DNA from: Blastomonas sp. AAP53
Lineage (GTDB): Bacteria; Pseudomonadota; Alphaproteobacteria; Sphingomonadales; Sphingomonadaceae
DNA: 64,000 nucleotides
Reading direction: 5' to 3'
Assembly: GCF_000331245.1 (NCBI RefSeq)
Contig: NZ_ANFZ01000009.1
Span: 62,001-126,000 of the forward strand
Shown: positions 16,928-25,908 of the stretch, one piece after another
Layout of the letters: each line of letters starts with the position of its first letter
Position numbering within the stretch: position 1 is the first letter of the stretch
Notes under the pieces: model-generated
Told to the model about the DNA's origin: nothing
The model's input: the letters and a program-made list of their open reading frames with translations, nothing else
Databases searched by the model: none
Made by a program: the position numbers and the translations under genes

Positions 16928-18727
16928 ATGTCAATACGAAGGCTTCCAAACGCCCTGATAAACCGGATCGCAGCAGGCGAAGTGGTGGAAAGACCAGCCA
17001 GTGCGTTGAAGGAGCTGGTCGAGAACGCAATCGACGCCGGAGCGGACCGGATCGCCATCTCTCTGGAGGATGGCGGGCTGGGTGCGATCGAGGTAATCGA
17101 CAACGGCTGCGGCATGTCCTCCGACGACATCGCTCTTGCGTTGGAACGCCATGCGACCTCGAAACTCCCCGACGATGCGATCGAACTGGTCTCCACTTTG
17201 GGCTTTCGCGGCGAGGCCTTGCCCAGCATCGCCAGCGTCGCGCGGCTCTCGATCGCCAGCCGCACGGCGGACGGCGATGGCTGGCGGAGGGTGGTCGATC
17301 ATGGTGATGTCGTTGAAGACGGCCCCGCCTCGCTGCCGCCCGGAACACGCATCCGCATGGACAGCCTGTTCGGCCGCGTGCCGGCGCGTCGCAAGTTTTT
17401 ACGTTCTGCGCGCAGCGAATATGCGGCGTGCAATGATGTGGTGAAGCGTCTGGCGATGGCGCGGCCCGACATCGCCTTCAGTCTCGAATCAGACGGCCGC
17501 AGGGTGTTTTCGGTGCAGGCGGGCGAGGCGCGGCTGACGCGCATAGCCTCGCTCACCGCGCGCGGCCTCGCCGACAATGCCGTGCTGCTCGATTTCGAGC
17601 GCGAAGGCGTGCGGCTGACCGGGGTGGCGGGGCTGCCGACCTACAACCGGGGCGTTGCAGACCACCAGTTCCTGTTCGTGAATGCGCGCCCCGTCCGTGA
17701 CCGCTTGCTGGTGGGCGCGGTGCGCGCGGCCTATGCCGAGATGCTGGCGCGCGACCGGCATCCGGTGGTGGCGCTGTTCCTCGATGTCGTGCCGCAGGAT
17801 GTCGATGTGAACGTGCATCCGGCCAAGACCGAAGTGCGCTTCCGCGATGCCGCGATGGTGCGCGGGATGATCGTTTCGGGGTTGAGGCGCGCGCTCGACG
17901 AGGGCGGCTTCCGCGCGGTGCAGCGTCCGGCGGAAGGCGCTCTCTCGCGCTGGCAAAGCGAGCCGGTCGCGCCGCCGCCGCTGCCCGAGCGCGACATGTT
18001 CAGTCCCGCACCGATGGCGCTTGCGCCGACGGAGGCGCCTGCCTGGCTCGCCGCTGCCGGGGTGGCCGAACGCAGCCAGCCGTTAATGGCGGCAGCGCCC
18101 CTGGGCCGCGCCGAGCCTTCCCATGCGCCGGTGCCGATGGCGGAACGCTATCCCTTGGGCATCGCGCGCGGGCAGATCGCCAAGACCTATATCGTCGCCG
18201 AGGCCGAGGACGGTCTGGTGATCGTCGACCAGCACGCCGCGCACGAGCGACTGGTGCTCGAACGGATGCGCAAGGCGGCGGGCGGTGGCCGCGTCGCCAG
18301 CCAGGCGCTGCTGCTGCCCGAAGTGGTCGAGTTGGACGAGACCGCGTGCGACCGGATCGATGAGCGCGCCGCCGAACTTGCCGATTTCGGGCTGGAGGTC
18401 GAACGCTTCGGCCCGGCGGCGGTGCTGGTCCGCGCGGTGCCTGCGATGCTCGGCGGCGGTGATGTGCACGGCTTGGTGCAGGACATCGCTGATGAACTCG
18501 GCGCGTTCGATGCGGCGCTGTCGCTCAAGGAGCGGCTCGATCTGGTCGCCTCGACCATGGCATGCCACGGATCGGTGCGGGCAGGGCGCGTGCTCTCGGT
18601 CGCCGAGATGAACGCATTGCTGCGCGAAATGGAAATCACCCCGCACTCTGGTCAATGCAACCACGGCCGCCCAACCTGGGTCAAGCTGGCGCATGGCGAT
18701 ATCGAGCGGTTGTTCGGGCGGAAGTGA
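16928..18727 (+). CDS. mutL: DNA mismatch repair protein MutL (endonuclease type)
   Basis: A 599-residue GHKL ATPase that couples mismatch recognition by MutS to strand incision. The N-terminal ATPase has 'ELVENAIDAGA' (motif I), 'DNGCGM' (motif II) and 'TLGFRGEAL' (motif III). A proline-rich linker lies about 340-410. The C-terminal domain has DQHAAHERLVLE starting at Asp434, an exact DQHA(x)2E(x)4E metal-binding motif, so this MutL should nick DNA itself, as in bacteria without MutH. ATG at 16928 is preceded by GGGGG. The gene is divergent from mreB with a 176-bp shared promoter region. Confidence 0.96.
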   Translation: MSIRRLPNALINRIAAGEVVERPASALKELVENAIDAGADRIAISLEDGGLGAIEVIDNGCGMSSDDIALALERHATSKLPDDAIELVSTLGFRGEALPSIASVARLSIASRTADGDGWRRVVDHGDVVEDGPASLPPGTRIRMDSLFGRVPARRKFLRSARSEYAACNDVVKRLAMARPDIAFSLESDGRRVFSVQAGEARLTRIASLTARGLADNAVLLDFEREGVRLTGVAGLPTYNRGVADHQFLFVNARPVRDRLLVGAVRAAYAEMLARDRHPVVALFLDVVPQDVDVNVHPAKTEVRFRDAAMVRGMIVSGLRRALDEGGFRAVQRPAEGALSRWQSEPVAPPPLPERDMFSPAPMALAPTEAPAWLAAAGVAERSQPLMAAAPLGRAEPSHAPVPMAERYPLGIARGQIAKTYIVAEAEDGLVIVDQHAAHERLVLERMRKAAGGGRVASQALLLPEVVELDETACDRIDERAAELADFGLEVERFGPAAVLVRAVPAMLGGGDVHGLVQDIADELGAFDAALSLKERLDLVASTMACHGSVRAGRVLSVAEMNALLREMEITPHSGQCNHGRPTWVKLAHGDIERLFGRK

Positions 18728-18858
18728 CAGTCTCAAGCAACTTGCAAGTGTCGCGTCCCTATTATGGCACGCTAGGTGCTGAGGTATGTGAAAGATACGC
18801 CAATCTGGATTGGTACGCGCGGTTTGCGGCTATCGATGTTTTGGCTTATCAATAGCGG

Positions 18859-19143
18859 ATGGCTGTAGGTCTAATCTTGGCATGTGGCGCTTTGGCAGCG
18901 ATCATCGCTTTTTTCACGATTCATAGATTTAAACGCACGGGGTTACGGGTCGGCGCTGTCATCGCTTTGTCGATGTTACCTATTCTACCTTATTCTGTCT
19001 GGTTCGCCCTGCTTCCTTCTGCCCAGGAGGGAACTGACTGGGGTTGGTGGTTGACGGGGTTGGTGATGACGTCTCCGCTTCTGATGTCATGGGTAATGGG
19101 TATTTTTATCGGCATTTTCCTGAGGAAAGTTTCTGCACGATAA
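18859..19143 (+). CDS. Small hypothetical membrane protein
   Basis: A 94-residue protein with three predicted membrane helices (about 3-20, 30-52 and 64-88), a WGWW patch in the second loop and a basic C-terminus. I do not recognise a family. Base composition over 18,730-19,140 is visibly more AT-rich than the flanking genes, suggesting recent acquisition or weak selection. No good ribosome site precedes the ATG. It lies between mutL and a REP-like cluster. The 130 bp before it hold an open frame without recognisable content. Confidence 0.5.
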   Translation: MAVGLILACGALAAIIAFFTIHRFKRTGLRVGAVIALSMLPILPYSVWFALLPSAQEGTDWGWWLTGLVMTSPLLMSWVMGIFIGIFLRKVSAR

Positions 19144-19167
19144 TCCTGCGGGAATAGTAGATTGCTT

Positions 19168-19296
19168 CTCCCCTCCCGCTTGCGGGAGGGGCAGGTTCAG
19201 CTTGCTGAACCGGGGTGGGCCGGGAGCACGACGGGTCGCAGGCCCACCCCGACTTCGGCTGCACCTCAGCCACCCCTCCCGCATGCGGGAGGGGAG
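19168..19296. repeat. REP/BIME-like cluster of palindromes
   Basis: Two copies of a GC-rich palindrome built on CCCCTCCCGC and GCGGGAGGGG (19170-19191 and 19275-19294) are placed in inverted orientation around an inner inverted pair GGGGTGGGCC / GGCCCACCCCG. A separate short hairpin (GTTCAGC / GCTGAAC) lies next to the first copy. The layout is that of a bacterial interspersed mosaic element between two plus-strand genes. Such elements can stabilise or end transcripts. No T-run follows. Confidence 0.7.
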
Positions 19297-19369
19297 AGGT
19301 GTGAGGCTTTAACCTCGACTGTCCCCGCGCTATACGCCCTCCAACATTCCCCGATCCCGGAGCTTCCCC

Positions 19370-19882
19370 ATGCGCATCGCCCTCCTGTTCCCGCTCGTCC
19401 TGCTTGCCGCGTGCAGCAGCGAAATGCCTGCCGATGACGAACTCGTCACGCTCGACGCCGGTACCGGTGCCCAGCAAGGCAGCGTGTCGGCATCGGCGGG
19501 TGGGGCCACGTCTTCGTCCATCACCGGCGTGCAGGCGGTCGATGCCGAAGGGCCGAAGCTCGAACCGTTGCTGTCGAGCGCGATCAACGCGGCGGGGCTG
19601 GATAGCGGATCGTGCCGGTTCGGCCCGGCTCAGGGTGCGTTGCCGGTGCTGGTGGCCAGCAAGACCGGCGGCAAGGGCATAATGTCCATTGCGGGCAAGC
19701 AGATCGATGTGACCGCGTCCGCCACGGTAGCGGACACGGGCGGCAGTTTTGCAGGCCAGGGTGTCACGCTCATGGTGTCAGCCTCAGGCAAGGACGCCGC
19801 AGGCAGCACCGCCACGATGCAGGTCAGCGATGCCGACGGGCCGGCGTTTGTCTATCGGGACGGCTTCTGGGCCTGCAACTGA
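19370..19882 (+). CDS. Hypothetical lipoprotein
   Basis: A 170-residue predicted lipoprotein. The signal is MRIALLFPLVLLAACSS with a lipobox LLAAC and Cys15 as the lipidated residue; Ser16 would allow export to the outer membrane. The mature part starts acidic and Ser/Gly-rich and continues into a small beta-rich domain with one further pair of cysteines (in 'GSCRFGP' and the C-terminal 'WACN'), possibly a disulfide. I do not recognise the domain. It is convergent with the MaoC-type gene, 12 bp apart. Confidence 0.8.
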   Translation: MRIALLFPLVLLAACSSEMPADDELVTLDAGTGAQQGSVSASAGGATSSSITGVQAVDAEGPKLEPLLSSAINAAGLDSGSCRFGPAQGALPVLVASKTGGKGIMSIAGKQIDVTASATVADTGGSFAGQGVTLMVSASGKDAAGSTATMQVSDADGPAFVYRDGFWACN

Positions 19883-19894
19883 GGCCCAGACGCG

Positions 19895-20365
19895 TCAATC
19901 CTCGATCGGCGCTTCCGGGTTGCGCACCTTGATCAGGCCGTTGCTGCGCATGGTCATCACCGGCTCGTCATTCTGGTTGAAGATCGTGAGGTCGGATTTG
20001 AACAGCCCCATGTCCGGGCGGTTCTTCGATCGGCGCTTTTCGATGATCGTGGTTTCGACGCGCAGCGTGTCGCCGGGGTAGACGGGCTTGACCCAACGCA
20101 GATTGTCCATGCCGGGCGAACCCAGACCGGCCTGGCGGCTGGTCTTCATGTTCTCGACCAGCATCGCCATCGTCATCGCACATGTGTGCCAGCCGCTGGC
20201 GGAGAGCCGTCCGAAGTGCGTCTTCGCCGCGGCTTCGTCATCGAGATGGAAGGGCTGAGGATCGTATTTCTGGGCGAAATCGATCACCTCATCACGGGTG
20301 ACATCATAACGGCCGAATTTCGAGGTCGAGCCGACCTCCAGGTCTTCATAATAGATCATGGACAT
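19895..20365 (-). CDS. MaoC family dehydratase (hot-dog fold)
   Basis: A 156-residue single hot-dog protein of the (R)-specific enoyl-CoA hydratase/MaoC type. The hydratase signature is visible as 'DPQPFHLDDEAA' followed by 'GRLSASGWHTC', containing the catalytic Asp/His pair. I chose ATG at 20365 as the family start ('MSMIYYEDLEVG'); a TTG ten codons earlier is possible. Function may be in acyl-CoA hydration during fatty-acid or mesaconyl-like metabolism. It lies 36 bp downstream of the NPP gene and may share its transcript. Confidence 0.88.
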   Translation of the reverse strand: MSMIYYEDLEVGSTSKFGRYDVTRDEVIDFAQKYDPQPFHLDDEAAAKTHFGRLSASGWHTCAMTMAMLVENMKTSRQAGLGSPGMDNLRWVKPVYPGDTLRVETTIIEKRRSKNRPDMGLFKSDLTIFNQNDEPVMTMRSNGLIKVRNPEAPIED

Positions 20366-20401
20366 GAGTTTTGATCCGCAACCTTGGCTTTGCAAGCAAA
20401 A

Positions 20402-21610
20402 TCAGCGGGCGATCAGCGGCGCGAGCGTGTCGGCGTTGCCGTCTGATGGCAACGGAGCGAAGCCGGTGAGGGCTGCAAGCAGCGGATAGACATCGACATT
20501 GTCGAACACGCCCAGATGATCGGTCGGCTTGATCGAAGGGCCAAACGCCATGAACAGTGCGTGCATGTCTGGATGCGTGGGGTCATAGCCATGCGCGCCG
20601 CCCTTGACCGGATAGGGTGGGGTGCCCGAGAGGATCGTCCAGCCATTTTCGGCGATGCAGATGATCGCGGCGACCCGCGGGTTCTGCCCGTAATGCAGGT
20701 GCTGGGGCAGCGCTTCCTTGCGATGGCAGGTCATATGCGGATGCGGTTTCAGAAAGGCAGCGGCAACCCGCTCATCGGTGCCCGCCGCAGGTTCGATGGC
20801 GGCATAGGGGCCGGTTTCCACCGGGATGTAGCTGGCGCGGTCGATCAGTTCTTCCAGCTGGATCACGCGGGTTTCGGCGGTTTCGGCCATGCCGTGATCG
20901 GCGGTGATGACGAAGTTGGCGCGCACCCCCATCGCTTCCACTCCGCGCACGACATCGCCGATGCGCGAGTCCACATCGGCAATGGCGGCATCCAGTTCGG
21001 GCGAGCGACCAGGGCCAAAGCGGTGCCCGGCGGTATCGACGGTGTCGAAATACATCGTGACGAGGCGCGGACGGATTGCTGGCGGGCGGCGCACCCAGTC
21101 GAGTACGGTGTTGACCCGCTGCGCATTGCCGATGGCCTGATCGAACCGCATCCAGTCGCTCGGACGAACGCCGTTATGCGCCACTTCGCTGCCCGGCCAG
21201 AACATCGTCGCGGTGCGAAGGCCGGCCTTTTCCGCCGTGATCCAGACGGGCTCGGCCTCGATCCACCAGAACGGATCAAGCGCCTGTTTGGCATCGCCCA
21301 TGCTGAACATCTGCCCGGGGCGGGTCGGGGCGATCATCGAATTGCCGACAATGCCGTTGCGGTCGGGCCGCTTGCCGGTGACTATGGTATAATGATTGGG
21401 GAAGGTCTTGCTGGGGAAGCTCGGCCGCATGGCTGTTGCGACCCCGCGCTGCCGGAACTCGGCCAGATTGGGGGTCAGACCGCGATCCAGATAATCGGGC
21501 CGCATTCCATCGATCGAAATCAGGATCGTAACCTCGGGCTCGGCGTCTTGCGCCATTGCCGGAGCGGCAATCGTCAGTGCCAGCAGGGCCGCAATCAGCC
21601 GGGCGATCAT
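20402..21610 (-). CDS. Secreted alkaline phosphatase/nucleotide pyrophosphatase-phosphodiesterase (NPP type)
   Basis: A 402-residue alkaline-phosphatase-superfamily enzyme with a signal peptide ending near 'APAMA|Q' (residue 20). The metal and nucleophile elements of the NPP group are seen: 'ISIDGMRPDYL', 'FPSKTFPNHYTIVTG' with the Thr nucleophile, 'DTVDTAGHRFGP' and 'VITADHGMAE'. It should hydrolyse phosphodiester or pyrophosphate bonds in the periplasm. The start codon overlaps the phoD-type stop by 4 bp, so both are translated together and would share the candidate Pho box at 23218. Confidence 0.93.
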   Translation of the reverse strand: MIARLIAALLALTIAAPAMAQDAEPEVTILISIDGMRPDYLDRGLTPNLAEFRQRGVATAMRPSFPSKTFPNHYTIVTGKRPDRNGIVGNSMIAPTRPGQMFSMGDAKQALDPFWWIEAEPVWITAEKAGLRTATMFWPGSEVAHNGVRPSDWMRFDQAIGNAQRVNTVLDWVRRPPAIRPRLVTMYFDTVDTAGHRFGPGRSPELDAAIADVDSRIGDVVRGVEAMGVRANFVITADHGMAETAETRVIQLEELIDRASYIPVETGPYAAIEPAAGTDERVAAAFLKPHPHMTCHRKEALPQHLHYGQNPRVAAIICIAENGWTILSGTPPYPVKGGAHGYDPTHPDMHALFMAFGPSIKPTDHLGVFDNVDVYPLLAALTGFAPLPSDGNADTLAPLIAR

Positions 21611-23166
21611 GCCGAAAGACCGGTCATTTGGGCACCGGGCGTGCCGTGGGCAACCTCTGCAGTGGCCCGGCGCTTCATGATGTTGGGGCGCAGTGACACC
21701 TTGTCGACGACCTGGAAATGGCTGAGCCAGGCATCCGGCGTGACCTCGCAGACCACATAGCCGCGCTGATCGTTGAGGAACTTGAGCTCGGGATTGTTCT
21801 TCATCATCTGCTCGCTGCCATAGCGAAGGTCCGATCCATCGCCGCCGCTGCTGATCGAGGTTGCGACGATCTCGGTGCCAACGACCTTGTCGTTATGAAC
21901 CAGATCGCCGACGAAGTTCTGGTGCTCGTCTCCGGTCAGCACGATCACGTTGCCCAAGCCCGCCATGCGCGAGAGCATCCGCTGGCGCGGAACTTCATAG
22001 GCGGCCCAGCTGTCCATGTTGGCGATGCGCGTGTCTTCGTTGGCGGCGCGGCGACGGTCGAGGCTCATCATCATGATCTGCTGACCAAGGCAGTTCCAGC
22101 GCGCCTGATTGCGTGACAGGTTCTTCGCCAGCCACGCTTCCTGCTCGGCGCCCAGGACCTGCGCGGTCTTGTCGCCCACGCCCTCGCACAATGGCTTGAA
22201 GCCATCGTCGCAGGCCTGGTCGCTGCGGTAGGAGCGGGTGTCGAGCAGCTGGATCTCGGCCAGATTGCCAAAGCGCGCCGTGCGGTGGAACTGGCCGGTG
22301 CCGAAGCGCGGCATGTTGGCGCGGCGGATGGGCATATGCTCGTACCAGGCCTGCAATGCAGCCGCGCGGCGCAGTTCGAAAGCCTCTGCCGGAACGCCCC
22401 TGCCGCCGCTGATTCCCGCGACCCAGTTATTTTCAATCTCGTGATCGTCGAACGTCGGAAAGAAGCTGTGGGCTGCGTGCGCGCGCTGCAGATCGGTGTC
22501 GGTCTTGTACTGCGCGTAACGCTGGCGATAGTCGGCCAGATCATACAGGTTCTGCCCGACATGCAGCCGCACCGGCACCTGCAGACCACCGCTGAAATAG
22601 TTGGCGCGGGTCGGGCTGCCGCCATATTCGTAGATATAGTCGCCATAATGGAAGACGAAATCGAGCTCTTCGCGTGCCAGATGGTTGTAGGCGCCGAAAT
22701 AGCCATCTTCGAAGTTCTGGCAGCCGACCACGCCGAATTTCAGCTTGTCCATGGTGGCACCCGCCAGCGGCAGCGTTCGCGCTCTCCCTGAGAAGCTGCG
22801 CTCGCCGCCGGCGGTGAAGCGATACCAATAGGGCCGGTTGGGCTGGAGTGCTGACACCTCGACATGCACTGAATGCGCCGTCTCGGGCCGGGCGATGACC
22901 TCGCCCTTGCCAACGATCGTCGCAAAACGGTCATCGCTGGCGACTTCCCATTCGACCGCCATCGGGGTCATCGGCATGCCGCCATGCGGATCCAGCGGTT
23001 CGGGCGCCAGCCGCGTCCAGATCACGAAGCCGTCAGGCGAAGGATCGCCCGAAGCAATGCCCAGCGCGAACGGGAACGTCCGAAATACGCTTTGCGCGCG
23101 CAAAATGCCCGGCGCGCCGATCACGGTGAGCGGAGCGGCGGCAATGAACAGGCGGCGGGAAAGCAT
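21607..23166 (-). CDS. phoD: PhoD-like alkaline phosphatase/phosphodiesterase, Tat-exported
   Basis: A 519-residue PhoD-type metallophosphatase. The N-terminus MLSRRLFIAAAPL is a twin-arginine-type signal, as is usual for folded PhoD. The PhoD N-domain follows ('FPFALGIASGDPSPDGFVIWTRLAP'). The metallophosphatase core has 'GVVGCQNFEDGYFGAYNHLA', 'FVFHYGDYIYEY', 'FDDHEIENNW' and 'LTGDEHQN'. It releases phosphate from phosphate esters or teichoic-acid-like diesters using Ca2+/Fe3+ in characterised members. ATG at 23166 has AAGGA 9 nt before it. It leads a two-gene unit with the NPP-type gene. Confidence 0.93.
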   Translation of the reverse strand: MLSRRLFIAAAPLTVIGAPGILRAQSVFRTFPFALGIASGDPSPDGFVIWTRLAPEPLDPHGGMPMTPMAVEWEVASDDRFATIVGKGEVIARPETAHSVHVEVSALQPNRPYWYRFTAGGERSFSGRARTLPLAGATMDKLKFGVVGCQNFEDGYFGAYNHLAREELDFVFHYGDYIYEYGGSPTRANYFSGGLQVPVRLHVGQNLYDLADYRQRYAQYKTDTDLQRAHAAHSFFPTFDDHEIENNWVAGISGGRGVPAEAFELRRAAALQAWYEHMPIRRANMPRFGTGQFHRTARFGNLAEIQLLDTRSYRSDQACDDGFKPLCEGVGDKTAQVLGAEQEAWLAKNLSRNQARWNCLGQQIMMMSLDRRRAANEDTRIANMDSWAAYEVPRQRMLSRMAGLGNVIVLTGDEHQNFVGDLVHNDKVVGTEIVATSISSGGDGSDLRYGSEQMMKNNPELKFLNDQRGYVVCEVTPDAWLSHFQVVDKVSLRPNIMKRRATAEVAHGTPGAQMTGLSA

Positions 23167-23217
23167 CGGCAAGTGTCCTTCAATCGGCAGCGGCGTCAGC
23201 CGCCTTGCCCGGTTTAT

Positions 23218-23235
23218 CTGACAGGCTGATGACGG
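23218..23235 (-). promoter_or_regulatory. Candidate Pho box
   Basis: On the minus strand the sequence CCGTCATCAGCCTGTCAG consists of two direct repeats close to CTGTCAT (6 of 7 positions each) separated by 4 bp, the spacing of a PhoB half-site pair. It ends 51 nt before the phoD-type ATG. It would place both secreted phosphoesterases under phosphate starvation control. Confidence 0.6.
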
Positions 23236-23262
23236 CCTGCCAAGCAGTAGCCCCGCCAGCGG

Positions 23263-24363
23263 TCAGACGTTGAACTTGAAGTGCAGTACGTCGCCGTCGT
23301 GGACGACATATTCCTTGCCTTCCTGGCGCAATTTGCCCGCATCGCGGGCGCCGGATTCACCGTTCAGGGCAATATAGTCGTCGAACGCGATGGTTTCGGC
23401 GCGGATGAAGCCGCGTTCGAAATCGCTGTGGATCTCGCCAGCGGCCTGCGGTGCCTTGGACCCCACCTCGACCGTCCACGCGCGCGCTTCCTTGGGGCCG
23501 ACGGTAAAGAAGGTGATGAGGTGCAGCAGGTCGTAGCCCGCGCGGATGACGCGGGCGAGGCCGGTTTCCTCCAGCCCCAGATCGGCGAGGAATTCCATCC
23601 GCCCTTCCATGTCCATGGTGATCAGCTCGGCCTCGATCGCGGCGGAGACGACAACGGCTTCGGCGCCTTCGGCCTTGGCCTTTTCGAATACGCGCGCGCT
23701 GAAGGTGTTGCCGTCGGCTGCGCTGCCTTCGTCGACATTGCAGACGTACAGCACCGGCTTTGAGGTGAGCAGCTGCGCCTGCGCCAGCACGCGTGCTTCT
23801 TCCTCGTCGGCAGGCTCGGTCAGACGCGCAGGCTTGCCTTCGCGCAGCAGCTCGAGCGCCTTGCCCAGCACCGATGCGCCAATCTTCGATTCCTTGTCGC
23901 CCTGCTGGCCGCGCTTGACGAGGCCGGGGACCCGCTTTTCGAGGCTTTCCAGATCAGCGAGCAACAGTTCGGTCTCGACCGTCTCGGCGTCCGAGATCGG
24001 GTCAACCTTGTTCTCGACATGCTGAATGTCGTCATCCTCGAAGCAGCGCAGAACATGGACGATGGCATCGACCTCGCGGATGTTGCCGAGGAACTGGTTG
24101 CCGAGGCCTTCGCCCTTGGAGGCGCCACGCACCAGCCCGGCAATGTCGACGAACGCGAGCTGGGTCGGGATGATCTTCTGGCTGCCGGCGATGGCCGCAA
24201 GCTTGTCGAGGCGCGGATCGGGAACGGCCACATTGCCGACGTTGGGCTCGATCGTGCAGAACGGATAGTTCGCCGCCTGTGCCGCCTGCGTCTCGGTGAG
24301 CGCGTTGAACAATGTGGACTTGCCGACATTCGGCAGCCCGACAATACCGCATTTGAAACCCAT
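23263..24363 (-). CDS. ychF: Redox-regulated ATPase YchF (Obg-like)
   Basis: A 366-residue P-loop protein of the Obg/YchF family that prefers ATP and associates with ribosomes. The G1 motif is GLPNVGKST near residues 9-17, G3 is 'DIAGLV', and the NKxD element is replaced, as usual for YchF. A coiled-coil insertion lies about 130-200 and the C-terminal TGS domain ends in '[15 protein letters not shown]'. It is a single gene with its own promoter region, and length is normal. Confidence 0.96.
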   Translation of the reverse strand: MGFKCGIVGLPNVGKSTLFNALTETQAAQAANYPFCTIEPNVGNVAVPDPRLDKLAAIAGSQKIIPTQLAFVDIAGLVRGASKGEGLGNQFLGNIREVDAIVHVLRCFEDDDIQHVENKVDPISDAETVETELLLADLESLEKRVPGLVKRGQQGDKESKIGASVLGKALELLREGKPARLTEPADEEEARVLAQAQLLTSKPVLYVCNVDEGSAADGNTFSARVFEKAKAEGAEAVVVSAAIEAELITMDMEGRMEFLADLGLEETGLARVIRAGYDLLHLITFFTVGPKEARAWTVEVGSKAPQAAGEIHSDFERGFIRAETIAFDDYIALNGESGARDAGKLRQEGKEYVVHDGDVLHFKFNV

Positions 24364-24435
24364 AAATATCCCAGCCTGAAAGATGCGTCAGCGCGCGCTG
24401 ATCCTGCCAGCGCGAACTTTGGCTGCGCCCTAGCG

Positions 24436-25320
24436 CTAACGCGTCGGCAATTCCAGTGGCAGCGTGGCGGGGGCGTCAAAATGCGGCGCCGCCAGCAGGG
24501 CAGCGCCCAGCCACAGGCCCAGCACGAAACTCATGCCCGAACCGACCAACGGCACCGGAAACCAGCCAAAGGCGGGGGCGAGCACAATGGCAGTGCTATA
24601 CAGCGCGAGCGAAAGCGCTGCGCGGTCGCAGGGCCGCGATCGCCAGACGACAAGGGGCAGGGCGGCCAGCGCCGTTACCGCCACCGCCGCCAGCGCGGGA
24701 TGGACCGTCAGCGCCAGCATGATGATCTGCTCGACCTCTGGCACCGGGCCCAAGGGGTCGGGACTGAGCGTGGCGATGGCCGCCAGGGCGATCATGACGA
24801 AGCCCTGGGCCAGCGCGCTGGGCGCTTTGCCCGGCCACAGCCAGGCGAGACTGGCCAGTGCAAAGCCCCAGGCCTGCGACGCATCGGGCTGTACCGTGAG
24901 AACGGCCGCAACGACAAGTGCGATCGCCTGGGCCACACGGTTGCCGTGGCCCATTCGGGCGAGGGCGACGATGACTGCAGGCAGCATGATGGCTGCGCCG
25001 TGGATGAACAGCGGGCCGATTGTCAGCCAGCGGTGGATGCCCAGTTGGTCGGGGCCGACGAGCGTTGCGAGGATTGCAGCAGCGCCGCCAAGGGCGATGA
25101 ATGTCCAGCCCTTGCCGCGCGGGCGAGCGCGCACGATCGCCAGTGCAAGCAGGGCCCCCACGGCCCAGGCGGCGAGGTTGAGCGCCCAGCGCAGGGCAGG
25201 GATGCCGATATTGGCCATCGTCACCGCGCCGCTGACGACGGCGATCAGCGACACAGCTGCGAATGCGAGAATGAACCGGCGACCGGAACGACCGGATCGC
25301 GGCTCTGCCGTCGCGATCAT
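24436..25320 (-). CDS. Polytopic membrane protein, divergent SEDS-like (RodA/FtsW fold) without the catalytic residues
   Basis: A 294-residue protein with about eight or nine membrane helices. It shares several RodA landmarks at matching spacing: 'RWLTIGPLFIH...LPAVIVALAR' (97-122) against 'SWLDLGIIRLQPSELAKPALVLALAR' in the RodA of this window, 'TVQPD' (142-146) against 'ILQPD', and 'PVPLVGSGMS' (255-264) against 'PLPLISHGGSS'. The QPSE element is HGAA and there is no 'HTDF' catalytic loop. It is 80 residues shorter than RodA. I infer a diverged SEDS-fold protein unlikely to polymerise glycan. Its start overlaps... downstream of pth by 4 bp (ATGA), so it is translated with that gene. Confidence 0.6.
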   Translation of the reverse strand: MIATAEPRSGRSGRRFILAFAAVSLIAVVSGAVTMANIGIPALRWALNLAAWAVGALLALAIVRARPRGKGWTFIALGGAAAILATLVGPDQLGIHRWLTIGPLFIHGAAIMLPAVIVALARMGHGNRVAQAIALVVAAVLTVQPDASQAWGFALASLAWLWPGKAPSALAQGFVMIALAAIATLSPDPLGPVPEVEQIIMLALTVHPALAAVAVTALAALPLVVWRSRPCDRAALSLALYSTAIVLAPAFGWFPVPLVGSGMSFVLGLWLGAALLAAPHFDAPATLPLELPTR

Positions 25321-25886
25321 TCCTGCAGTCGCAGCGCGACGTCGTTCATGAAACGCGCGTCGTCATCGTTCGCCAGCCAGGCCGCCTCGGCAGCCATCGC
25401 GCCCAGCATGTCGGTGAGGTCATCAAGTTCGGTCTTGTGATAGTTGCCCAGGACATGGCCGGTGACCCGGTCCTTGTTGCCGGGGTGGCCGATGCCGATG
25501 CGCACGCGGCGAAATTCGGGGCCGATATGCTGTTCGGTCGAACGCAGGCCGTTGTGCCCGGCGGTCCCACCACCGCGCTTGACCTTCACCTTGAACGGGG
25601 CAAGGTCGAGTTCGTCATGGAAAAGGGTGACGGCCTCGGGCTCCAGCTTGAAGAAGCGCATCGCCTCTCCCACTGCCTGGCCGGACTTGTTCATGAAGGT
25701 GGCGGGTTTCAGCAGCAGCAGCTTCTCGCTGCCCAGTCGCCCTTCCTGCGCCCAGCCCTGAAAGCGGCGCTTGGGGGGCTCGAAACCGTGGACATCGGCA
25801 ATCGTGTCCAGCGCCATGAAACCGACATTGTGCCGGTGCATCGCATATTCCGCGCCGGGATTGCCAAGGCCGACCCAGATTTGCAT
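25317..25886 (-). CDS. pth: Peptidyl-tRNA hydrolase
   Basis: A 189-residue enzyme that frees tRNAs from peptidyl-tRNA dropped by ribosomes. Family residues are visible: 'GLGNPGAEYAMHRHNVGF' with the catalytic His near residue 20, 'PATFMNKSGQAV' with the substrate Asn, 'LFHDELDL' with the catalytic Asp, and 'GGGTAGHNGLRS'. I chose ATG at 25886 because homologues begin 'MQIWVGLGNPG' and AAAGGAAA lies before it. It follows the L25 gene by about 60 bp with an inverted repeat between them, the common rplY-pth pairing. Confidence 0.96.
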   Translation of the reverse strand: MQIWVGLGNPGAEYAMHRHNVGFMALDTIADVHGFEPPKRRFQGWAQEGRLGSEKLLLLKPATFMNKSGQAVGEAMRFFKLEPEAVTLFHDELDLAPFKVKVKRGGGTAGHNGLRSTEQHIGPEFRRVRIGIGHPGNKDRVTGHVLGNYHKTELDDLTDMLGAMAAEAAWLANDDDARFMNDVALRLQE

Positions 25887-25908
25887 GAAAGGAAACTCCG
25901 TCTCCCAA

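Noticed and set aside
24019-25440. A 473-codon plus-strand open frame opposite ychF and the SEDS-like gene
   Set aside because: It runs antisense to two recognisable genes, has a low-complexity Arg/Gly/Gln/His composition and no family match. It is a shadow of GC-rich codons.
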